DNA of 64,000 nt from Nereocystis luetkeana. Its lineage: Eukaryota > Sar > Phaeophyceae > Laminariales > Laminariaceae. The position numbers and the translations under genes are program-made. Numbering within the stretch: position 1 is the stretch's first letter; each line of letters begins with the position of its first letter. The notes under the pieces are model-generated. The model had not been told where the DNA came from. It did not search any database and was given only the letters and a program-made list of their open reading frames with translations. Below, one piece after another: positions 35,401 through 47,400 of the stretch. The stretch spans positions 5,463,680 to 5,527,679 of the forward strand of contig JARUPZ010000034.1 in the NCBI GenBank assembly GCA_031213475.1, in the 5' to 3' direction.

Positions 35401-38400
35401 TCGGGTGATATATTGAGCCCCGACTGTGAGGGGCTCAGGAACTTCTGTTTCACCCCTACAGTGGGACGGCTCAGAAGGTGAGTATATGCCTTAATCGCAC
35501 GGAGCACAAGGCGCGCGCTACGACGACAGTTGTGCGAGCACTTTTCGGCCAAACTATTCCTGACCGGTCGGGCTCCTTTTGATCCAATGTCGTTGGAGTA
35601 CCATTATACCTGGAAAGTATTTTTTACCACGGTAATCATGACGTACCTATTCAAAGGCTTTCACCTTGTCTCCATCCCCAGTTTCTGGGTGCCCTACTAT
35701 TACGGGGGGCCATAGTTAGTAGGACCTATGGTATACATAAAGACCTATAGATTTAACCATTTTTAATAACAATATTTGGTCCTATTAACTATGGTCCCCC
35801 GTAATAATAGTATCGAGCTCCTCAAACGCGGAGCCTCGTATATAGACGTTATTGGTGCTACCCCTACATGAGGCAAGCCCGCGTGACAAACATTAGTTTG
35901 TGTCACGACACGCTGTGATAGGCCATGGGATTGTCCGTCGGGCTGCACCACCCCATATTTCTCAGGTTTGGTTTTGAGGAAGTGTTCTACGAAAGAGGTT
36001 TCGCGCCCTAATATTTCTGACGCTCCTATGTACTCCCACGGTATACCGTGGAATTGAACGAGGACAAAACGGGTGAATACGTCTGGGGCTTGGAACGTAT
36101 AGTGCGCGCGCACTTCAATACTTAGATACAGATATGCCCACGAACTGCGGTACGGTGCGTTCTTCCACTGGCGCCCGGTAAGGACTCTTCGTTGGCTCAG
36201 AACGTTTGTTTCCCCAAACGTGATACCTCTATCACCGTAGGGCGCCTCTTTGTTGGGTGAGGTGTACACAGTCTGAGCTACACAGATGCACGCGACACCT
36301 CTGGTATACATTATGGCAGGGGTAAAAGCAGCGAAATATTTATGAGGCCCTTCCTGACTGGGGACAGCTCTACGTAGACGCACCCACAATAATTCTGACC
36401 GTGACACGAAACAAAACTACAACCGCACGGCCTTGTGCGTACTGTAGGTATATATCGCAAAATACTGCAAGACAACATGCAAGTGATATGTACTCCAGTG
36501 GCATTGGGTAAACAATCCCTAGTCCAGGAGCCCTACCAGCTAGAATATGTTTGGCGAAACCTTGATACCCCTAAATGCAACCCCTGTCGCAGCAAGCCTC
36601 GTCAGATGAGGAGCCTCTCGGAAAAAAAATACTGTAGGTGCATCACCCTCAGCATGGCGTGGAACAGTGAAACAACTCACACATGGCGCCTCCGTCCTCT
36701 GAAGCGCGGTTCCTCTCGAAGCGGCAGTTCGTGAACTTTGCCGGGCCCGGCAGAACCTCAGCGGAGTCGCTCGTTGGCGATGCTGTCGTCAGACTCAGGC
36801 TTGTCCCGGAAGACTCCCTGCACCGCGTTCGAAGATCGTTGAAAAAGGGCGATGGTGTCACGTTTGCATTAGTTGTGGGAGGTGAGGGTCATTCCTGCGG
36901 GGTCAGAACGAGAGGAAATGAGTGTGCACACGCATGACACGCAAGCTAGCGTACCCCCCCCCTCCCTGGGGAACGATTTGTCGAGCTAATCTTCTCGACA
37001 GCGGGGCGAGGGTCGTACGAGACACCTTCCCAAGCGCCGTCGTTTTCGTAATGCGTGCGATGCGTGTTTCCGCATCGGTGCGCCTTTGCTGCAATTTTCT
37101 GAGGCTCTTCGTCTGACGAGCTCTATGTTGTCCCGGTGACGCCCCAAAAACCCAGTTTCAAGAAAAATAACACACTCAACCCGACCAGCAATCAATACCA
37201 TAGCCTCGGTCTGTAACGGAAGTTCCTGGAAAACGCAAACGATTTTCGGTAGCCCCTCGGCTGAGAAGGCCCACCCGTTGGAATTGGTTTCCCTTGCAAG
37301 GCAAAAAAGTGCTACCCCTATCGTAAGAAGCGTCGTGCCCCCCCCCCCCCCCCCCCCCCATTCCGGAGGACCATAGTAAATAGGACCTACGGTACACTAA
37401 ACAATCTATATACTTCGAAGTATTTACCTATTTTTTTCTCACAATATTTGGTCCTACTTACTATGGACCTCCGGAGTAGTTCCGGAGGAATCGTCTCGGA
37501 AATTTGTCCCATAGGGGGGATGTTTTTTGTCACTCGGTGTGTTGTTATACGGTAGGGACCTTCTTATGAAAGAAGCAAAGCGACAGTCGCCGATGTAAAG
37601 CGAGTTTCACCTAAATTATATAACTATTTCAGCCAGATGTCTGGTGTGGGGATACAATGGCAACCATCCTGTACCCACTTTATCACTGTATTGCCAACTT
37701 CCGACGCGCCGCCTACAGCAGCGTATTTTAATGACATTCAGTATTTGTTCCTTGTCTCCGATATCTCTTGGGCGGGCTTAAAACACGGTATACCGCTTCT
37801 CGTAGGCCCTCAGGAAAAGAGGCCAATTTCTTCTCCTTCGCTGCCCTCCGCCTCCCGAGCTTGGCTCACGACCCGTGCCCCCCAGCAATAGGGGTGTAGC
37901 TCTCAGTTATTCTGAGGCGCCCGCCTCCATGAGAAACGCCATTGACATAGAGAACCTCTTCCAGACGCTTGCCGTTGCCGAGGTGCACTTCATTTTGTTT
38001 ATATGTCTCCGCAATCGAGGAGGTTGACGGATTGTGTCTGTCTTACAGAATCTGAAGTCGGGCTTTTGAAGACGACCTAAAAGTCGGGCTTTGGGCAAAG
38101 CAAAAAGAGGCAAAGCTTTTAACCCCATGATGAGAAGTCTCTTGTCCTAAAACCTTACATGTATGTGACGAATATAGTACTGTAGAAAACGAACGATATG
38201 GCGTGCCTTGTTGGGTAGCGTGAAGGTGTTACCTACTAGGTACTGAGCTACAGGGGTAAGCGATCGATGGATTACCCAGCCCAGAGTGATTCCTACAGCA
38301 CCCCCCGGAATGGCAGGATCTTCGGGGCGTCAGAACCGAATACGTCTGTACGCTGACCTACCCGCTTCGTTTCATTACCTGGGGATCCAGGGACTAGACG

Positions 38401-41400
38401 TGTTTTTGTTTTCAGGCACGCACGCGGAGGCGTTTCTGTAAAAGAAACGTTCGAAGTGATGTTCAAACCCGTGTGGCCTGGACGGCGTCAATCAGATGTG
38501 AAGGTCTCCCCTACTGAGCTACAGGGGGTGAAAGATCGATCGATCGATTACACAGTCCAGGGTAATCCTTATAGCAGTAGTAGTTCTTCAGTTGAAAGGA
38601 GCCGTCAGTCAGAAGTGTATTTGCCTCCTGCCTCCTATGTATGGCAAAAAACCTCCTACCTCTACCACAGCAAGCGCCCCCTTTTTCGTAGCACGCGTCT
38701 CACCTTGTTCCCTCACTCGTAGTAGACAAGCCCGAGGACGAAGTGCTAGCCGCCGCCTCTGCGCCGGAAGAAAACGTCGCCACGGCTCCGCCCCAAACCG
38801 CGGTGTTCCGCATGAACACGGCGTTCTTCACGGAGAGCCGTGTTACGCTCCCGCAGTAGATGGCACCTCCTGAGCCTCCCCGGGCGCTGTTGGACACGAA
38901 GTGAGGATGCCCGATGATCTTCGCCCTCGAGGAGACGATGTGGAGCGCACCTTGCGTTTTGCGAGGATAGGGAGAGTTCGTGGAAGGAGAGAGCGTTCCA
39001 GCGGGGGTGGGTTATAAATATGGTTGTTGTTGATGGCGTGCTACATAACAAAAACGGGTAAGAGCTACGAGATCATGAGGAAAGTGTAACAACATTCCAC
39101 CTTCGGGCGATAACACGATGCAAATACTGGAACTCGCAACCCAAAACATGTCCACGTAACCGCATCGACAAGGGGGACACATTGGTGTGGCCCGTTTGGG
39201 CGTGCAAGCTGTATTTTTCGCGAGATATGCGAACTATTCTAATTTCTTGCGGAGGCGTTGTTGCATAGGGGTTTGAGCGTTCCATACCAGAACCCATGCG
39301 ATTCTTCAAGAATCCACAAATCGGTCCATACGTTGAGTAATATTTACGCTACACTTGTTGACGATCGCACCAACAACGGGAAGACGTCGGTGGCACCTGC
39401 TTTGCTCGGCAAGGGACAAGGCTGCCACAACAAACGCCTACCAAAGTACTGGAACGATGTGTATCGAGATCTTCGGCAACCCTAGGGAAACTATTTACGT
39501 TCACGGAAATCGCTTCTGCTCCCTGATTGAAGAAGAGTTGGAAATCGATACTTAGCATAGGTGTTCTTCATGACCATACGCGTACGAAAAACCGTGGCAG
39601 TGGCCTTTTAATTTTTCGTTTTTTGGTCCATAGTTTTGAGTTTAAAACATCCAAATGTACCTGGTACCTGGCACCGCCTTAAGCAAACACATTTTTTCGA
39701 AACGGGCGACACCACATTTTTTCACACTGTCGTCAAGAAATACCTTGCCAAATTTCGAGTTCTATCTAGTTTCTAAGATGGCTCAAACGCTTGAAGCCGG
39801 AAAGTACCGGCTCTCGGTGGAACCAGCTCGTTCTATTTCTGCAGTACTTGCAAAGAAGTTGCTTTTTGTTTTGTTTTGTTTTGTGAAATGAAACGTCTTA
39901 TACGGGCCAAACCGTACCAGGTGTAGAGTATAGGTGAGTGAAATTGATCGTGTAACAAGATGTGCTACTGTAGTCCTGATTATTATATTGTTTCAGGAAA
40001 CGACATGAGCAGATGATATTCGTGTTATGCCGTGTTAACAACAAGGACCATTTATAAAGGTTATATTTGGCGCTGCTTTGCTCAATCCGTATGTATGCTG
40101 TTTTCATCTCTGGCGCAGGCATGAAATATGGCGTGTCCACCCCGGGGGCAATGTTAGACACGAAATGTTTAGCGCGTGCCCGTTGCTTTTCATCCTCGAC
40201 GAGACCGTGTGGACGGTACCTTGTGCGGTGCCATGAGGGGGGAAAACATTAGGCAGAAGGAGGAGGGGAGGGCGTGCCAGAGGGTGGGTCAGGAAAATGG
40301 TTGATCGCGTGTGCCATGGTTGAACGCCTTGTCGTCCACGAGGACACGATATTCTCTGGTTGAGTCTTGCGACGGCGGAAAGGCGTTAGGTTGGAGCCCA
40401 ACATTTTCTTCCTGACGGGGCTTTTAACCTATTATTAATATTTACTCAATACCTGGTACTAGCGTTTTGCACGTCGGCCAAAAATGCCCTTCCTTCTCTT
40501 TTGCTCGGATTTGCGCACGGTTCGAGCCATCCCACGGTACGAGTGCACCGGAAGTTCCTGAGCCCCTCACGTTAGGAGCTCAATACCTTAACCGATACAA
40601 TACTTGGAAGAAAGTCGTTTGCGCCACCCGACCGGCACTTATATGCGCTAGTTCTAAAACGAATATACTAGTAAAAAAAATCATTCGAACTGGCAGTTCC
40701 TCACTTAAGGAACTCAATCGGTCAAAGACCTTTGGCCCTCAAAGTAAGTGCAACCCGTACGGTGGGGTGACTCGTTCACATCATACGCACCTCCGTCGTT
40801 GGAGGCCGTGTTGTTGTCGAAAGTGAGGGTTCCGCCGAGCGACAGGGTGGCTGACGTGTGGACGCTCGCAGCGCCTGCGTTTCGCCGACCAAGCAGAGTT
40901 CGTTGGGCCGTTATCAGACCGACAAGAAGAGCAAAAAATAAACAAAAGTTGCAGCAGCAGCAGCAGCAGCAGCAGCGAACGAAGCGCGTTGGGCACACGG
41001 ACTCAACGACGTAGGGAACGAGGCATATATATGCTCGTATTGTAAGGATGCTGGCGCACCTGCAACATTCTGAGGCTTCACCCCTCCGTTTCGGGGCGGA
41101 CAATCGGAGGCACGCTGCTTGGGGACTAGAGTTACTGCAGATAGATACAGGTTTTGGACAGTGCAGCACCAAACATCTTCGTGAGCCTCTCGCAACCCAA
41201 AAGATCGCTTAGAAGAACGAACGACAGCCCCGTCTTTGGAGACAAACTGCTCAGAACTTGAGCAGTCCATCCCCAAAATGGGACTGCGGTCCTGAGAGGG
41301 TTAAGGAGGGGGAAAAAATGGTGTAACACACGAACGCTGTTGCGGTGGTTTCCTCCGTCTGTCTGCTGAGAGAAGCTCTCTTTCTCCATCTATCATTTGG

Positions 41401-44400
41401 TAAGTATTAAGGCCAAAAGAAGTACGGGCGAAAACGAGGCGATGGTGGCGTAGAGGAACATACAGACCCACGCTACGATAGGGGTGCACCTGTAAACCCC
41501 CATGTGGGCTTTTCCTCCCCGGGGGAGGTTGAGGCATCACCCGAAGACGGCTTTAGGGAATAAGTACGCATAATCTAATTCCACTTGGCCTACTGTAGAT
41601 TTACATGGAACAATATTTTGAAAAAAAAAAAAAAACGAGGCGGGGTAGTTTCCTCGGGTGGCAAGGCCTGTCTGTTGAAAATCATTTACCTTCCAAGGCA
41701 GAAACAAGTCTTACCCCTATGGTAGCATGCGTCTACAGGTAGGTGGCTCACCGCACGTTTCTGGGGATCCTCCCCTGGAGAGCTCTATTTACAGTGCCTT
41801 AGCCTCCAACAACCAAGTTTCAAAAACCATTTTGTGGGCTCAAAAAGCCCGATACACAATCCCATTGCATGCTGCAGGAGAGGGGTGCGCCTGCAATCTT
41901 CTAGAGGCTCCTTTCTTAAGAGGGGGCGTTCTGTATAATCTCACCAAAAACTGGCGTTTAAAGGGGGTGAACGCACAACTGAACCCGATGAATGATCCCA
42001 TGGCCTTAAGTAGCTATCTGACGAAAAATATTGGAAACACAACTAGTATTGGGTAGGTCATCAGTGCCAGCCCAGTCAGCCAGAAATATTGCCTCGTAAG
42101 GCAAAAAGCGCTGCCTGCCTCTATACCGCATAGAATGCTTCGCCGGACTACTCTAGGGGCCATCGTGGCTGTACGTGGCTGACCGCAAGAGCAGGGGTCA
42201 GGGTGCACCCCCGACGCTGAAGGGTAAACGCACTGCCAGTTTTTTCGAGGGACTACGTACAGAGAGGCTGGGGCAGGAGAGCCGTCGCTCGTCGGAATCA
42301 TACTCTCACCCCCATATTCTGCCTTGTTTCCGATAAAGCTCGTCCACCCTGCCGCCCGAACCTTCACCTCGTCGAAGCCGTTCATGCCTCCTGAGGACAA
42401 CCCGAGAACGGGAACGATGCACGTACATATTGTGTATGCGGTGTTATGAAGTTTGATCCTATTCTTGTTCGGCACATGACACAAAATGCGCGGCATGGGC
42501 TACAACTGGTGGCGGTTGGATCATCCTAGGATATATTATATGAGTGTTTCTACCGATATGTACCACCAGTGGTCATGCAATTTGTTTTTGCATGCGGCAA
42601 TGTGCAGCGTGAACGTTGTGGTGCCTGGATTATCCTATTGTAGTCTACCAGTTATATCATATGGGGCCTCCGATTGATATGTAGGCATGCATGCGGTATG
42701 GATACCTGCTGGGGACATGTTTATATCAATATGTGCTAACCTCGCGTGGTTCTGAGGGTCCACACCTATTTGGTCGAGTGTGCAGCGATGCCGGCCCCAG
42801 AACCCCCCTGAGTTCAGGGACACAGGTGTGCGTGGTGGATTATTTGCCGTGCCCCGTACATACCTTCAACCTCGATCACTCCCAGACATTCCCGGGTAAA
42901 AGAAGGAATGGGAACAGAAAACAGAGACCTAAGCCTACTATACACGAATCTTTGCTGTCTTTTCGGAGACGGCAGTGAGCAAGACGCTACGTGCTTCTGT
43001 CTCCTGCGCACTACGGCCACCCGCGCAACATTGTGAGAGCGGCTGGTTAGCAGCCGGGCACGGCGTGATGCCCGAGTAGTTTTCCCTTTTCACCTCCAAC
43101 ACCGCCTGCCACGTTGAACTTGAACAGCGTGTTCCCCGAGAAGTTCACCCGGCTGTTGGCCTCAGCCTGGATGGCACCTGCGCGAACGGTCGGGCGCCGC
43201 CCCGACGAAATGAACGTTACACCACTCTGTAAGGATGCGAGCTGCGATTCTGCGATACAAGTATGACGGGGGACCATAGTAAATAGGGCCTACCGTACAT
43301 ACAAAAAACTGTATATTTCGCTATTTTTCCTAACAGGTTCAGGTCCTATTTGCTATGGTCCCCCGTAATAGCGCATTTCGGCTAAAATATGTTCTGAATG
43401 ACGCGGTTCCTCAACCTCAAATCGTCGGAATGCCAATCTTGTTTCGAAAAAAGGATGTTTTCGTATACTGATTCATCGGGACGCAGTTTGGTTTTTGTTG
43501 CAACCAGTTTTGGGGTGAGGTGTGGAGCTCCTCAATTGAAGAGCCTCCGAAAAATCGGGGTGTGAGCCTCTATCTATCCCAAACCACCTCTGGGGGTCGT
43601 TTAATCTTAACGTTTATAACCCAAAGGGCGCGCTTACACTTCAGATCAGAGTGAGGCCCTTTTTATGGAAAAAACTAGAAACTTATCGATAACATGCCAG
43701 CTGCGAATTAAATCCTATTGAGACGGTTGATGTTCAGCTTCGCAAGACGCGCGTCGTACGCTTTACAAACACGTCAGCTCTCGGTTTGATCGATTGAGTG
43801 GTCGAAACTCATATTTTTTCCAGCTGCTGCGTGCTACGTCGTCTCGCGTCGTGGAGGCGTGCACCGAGGGGGCGGTCACATTTGCCTTTTGGGGCTCCTT
43901 TAGTGAGCGGCGTAGGCTCACGCGCGCTATTGCGGCTATCCTGTTTAGGTTAATTTGAAACCGTTTGGGCTTTTAGGCCAGGCTTCACGATAGGCACCGC
44001 CATGGCAGTATCTATACATCCGCTCAATCCGAACCACGTCAAGTCCGGTGTGGATGAAGTTGGAGAACCAACTGCACGCGAGCAGCCTACGTTAGGACAT
44101 TTGTAGTGTAAGAACAACTCAATACAGTGCTTGGGTGTGTCGTACTGTGTACCTGTTGTATGGCGGTTTACTTGGACGTGAAACCATCGGTGTAGGCGGT
44201 TTCGAAGCTTATGCTGCAACATATGAATTCACTCTGTTTGTACTCTACCCGAACGTCTCCTGAGCGCTAAGTGCTGCATCCTCGTGCGCTGAAGCGCCGT
44301 CGCTACTCTGTGCTCTACTGCTGCAGTGCCGTCAGCCTACCCCCGGAGGCGAACATGGGGGTACCCCCCCCCTACCTACCCCCCTTACCGTAACCTTGGC

Positions 44401-47400
44401 CTTCTACGAACTATTCAATGTCTCTTTGAACCAAACATTCCCTGAGTGCTGTCGAAGCAGACGCTAAGCCTCACTACTACAGTAGAAGGGTGGGACTACC
44501 TGCCCCCGATTGTTTTTTCTCATTTTCATATCATATCGTCCAGAAAACCAAAATAAAATTTGAAACGTGGACCTTTCTTTCATGAATTTAGAGGCATGGC
44601 ATTGTTAAAAGAGTCCCTGAAACAACCACACGATAGCATGCCAACCCCGGTCGGGACAAGGAACGATGCTGTTCGCTCTTCGTACGGACTTCCCCGGGAG
44701 GGTTTCTCTCGCAGAGCAGCCCCACGGCACGGGTCCGGTGCCCTAGGTTTTGAGCTCCTTTTACAGGAGGAGCTCAATGTCTCGCCCGAATCACGGCTTT
44801 CGAAGAAGTTTTTTTTTTGCGCCACCCTATCAACAGTCTTATCCGCCAGTCCTAGACCTCATGTGTGCACGAGGGGAAAATATTAAATACCAAGCACGGG
44901 TTCGGTGCCCTAGGTTTTGAGCTCCTTTTACAGGAGGAGCTCAATGTCTCGCCCGAATCACGGCTTTTCGAAGAAGTTTTGTTTTTGCGCCACCCTATCA
45001 GCAGTCTTATCCGCCAGTCCTAGACCTCATGTGTGCACGAGGGGAAAATATTAAATACCAAGCGGTAGATCTTCTCACTGAAGGAGCTCAACCGGGCAGA
45101 AAATATTGAGCCAAAACCAAAAGGGCAACCCCCTAACGTGGGAGAAGGTTTACCACCGGAGTTGATCGACTGGCATTCCGCGGGGATCCGCAGGAGGCTC
45201 AGCACGCCGGTCGCACCAGGAACGAAGGTAGGACGAAAACACATGTCGCAATTGCAGCCCCCATATCGTGAGGCGCGAGAGAGCGCACGGTGCGCTGCTG
45301 GCGCTTTATAGGGAGGCTCGGTGACGGTATGTCGCAAAACAGCGGCAATCATGGATTTAGCGTGGGACCAGTCAAACCGAGCGAGCGTCGCGGAATGAAA
45401 AAAAAGAAGGTTTTTTGTCCTTGGTAGTGCTGCACGACATCCTAGCTAGACTCTATCCGGTACCATCATGACATTTCGCCACACATCGCTTTGATTTCAG
45501 ACATGCGCGCTCCCCTTTCCGATCAAACTACAATCGCGGCATGTGTCACCACCTCCCCACGCCTTCGTTTGGGTCGCTTGGCGAAGGAGTACGACACTAC
45601 ACCATCATTATGTGCCAGACTCATCGGATGGTGATCCCATGGTGGGCGGGGGGGGGGGGGGGGGCGTACGTATCCGCTGCTCACCTTAGTCGTTTGACTA
45701 TTTACCACGCATGCACCCCTTCCGAGACGTAGCACCGTTCCTACTCCTAATAGAGGCACCTCCAACAATTAGGCGCTCGTGACGTTGTTTCCATGTATAA
45801 CATAGTAACGTTTTGTTAATCTTATCCCCTTCCTGTTTCGCCGCGTTTCGCCTCCATCTATCTTCTAGGATAGCGATCGCGTTTTCGCTGCTATGTAGGT
45901 ACTGCACTAAACTCCTCCAGGTCATACTTGTTTATTTCCCTCATTTCCTCTTCGAAGACATCCCACTCCTCCTCGTACATTTCATATTCTCCTACCCAAT
46001 GGGTTCTTCTCTACACCGCTTCGCCACACGGACAAATCTGAGCATCCACTTCCTCCTTCTCTCGGCTACTGCTATACCTTTTTCTCCTTTCTGGCATCCC
46101 ACGGGAGGGGCTTGCACTTTTTTGGCTCTACAGCGTCTGTTCGGTTTGGGCTTATCAAGTAAGCAGCTACCGGTCACTACGATACTTTCACTAGCAGACA
46201 AATTCTTTGTTTTAGGACCAGCGCATATATATATAGCGCATACAAAAATTGATCCGGGTTCGCGCCCAGACGAACAAAACGTTCTTTCGAAGTTATGCTT
46301 CATGCGAGAAACTGAGCTCCCCACATGAGGAGCTCAAAACAATAAGCCGCCACCCTTGCCTGCCGCCGTGGCATCGCTCGTCGCCGCACCGATGTCGCCC
46401 GCCTCACCTGACGAAAGGCAAGGAACTATCCCCGTTCCTCTTCACCACCCTTAAAGCACACCTTTCACCAAAGAGGCGTGTTGCGATTGGGGGATTTAAC
46501 CGAATATTCGGGGGCCCTTCACTTCAGGAGAGGCTCTCGATATCTCACCCTTCAAAAAGACCGGGCCCTGAAACAAGCAAAACCCCCAGAAGATTAACGC
46601 GTACGACTAATATTGTTTTGTAAAGATGCGAATGGCGTTCCGACGGCGTCGGGTAGGGAGGTTCGGGAGCCCTCGACCGCCAGCCGAATAGGCTGTGGCC
46701 GAACCGTGCCGCCACCCGTATCGATCGTAGCGCAAGCCCCTCACTGCCTTCGTTTAAGGCGACATATGGCAGGGGTAGTCCTATACCCTTTTCTTCCCCG
46801 GTCTCACCCCCGTCGCCTTCAGCTGTATTCCTCGTGAAGGTCGTGTTTCCAGAAGTCGCTATCCTCGAACGATCTGTAAGCATCACGGCGCCTGTTCTCA
46901 CCCCGCCCCGCCCCCCCCCCCCGCCGCCGCCCCCGTAAGCGCATGGGTCGTGAGGACAGGCGAGAGTGCGAAGTGCGAAGCAAGGGAAGCGAGAGAAGCA
47001 ACAGAAGCGAGCGAAGCAAGACGAGATAGCGAAGAAGGCGGAACGAGCGAAGCAAGAGAAACATGTAAGGCAATGACCAGGCAAGAGAAGCAAGCGAGCG
47101 AACGCGCGAGAAGTTCTACTTTGAGCATTGTCGGTAGAAAAACAAAATGAGTGTTCTCCTCTTGTTTTCGGCATTCGTTTAGCAGGGGGGAAGGGGGGGA
47201 GGGGGGGGGACGGGTGCGCTGCGCTGCGTCGTGTATGCCCCTGTGTGTATGTTGTCACTGTCCTCACGAGACATATTTTTCGTAGTATTCCTAGGAGGCC
47301 ATGTGGGGTTTGATGGAGGGGCTGCGTAGCTTACATTTTTTCCGGAAGGAGGTTGTTGAGTGAGGCATAGAGCACCTCGATCGAGGAGCCTCCTAACATC

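Noticed and set aside
35763-36407. 214-codon minus-strand frame
   Set aside because: Its C-terminal part is MITE-A and the rest has repeat-like composition with no domain.
37915-38030. Possible extra PMP-like coil on the minus strand (VHLGNGKRLEEVLYVNG, then SHGGG)
   Set aside because: The Gly-rich end and N fit loosely, but there is no GT donor after the Gly triplet and no clear acceptor; it would also break the exon 10-11 phase chain.
39361-39410. AAGCAG|GTGCCACC acceptor-like site that looks like a cassette start
   Set aside because: The following residues (ATDVFPLLVRSSTSV) lack the repeat consensus and run into a stop without a donor.
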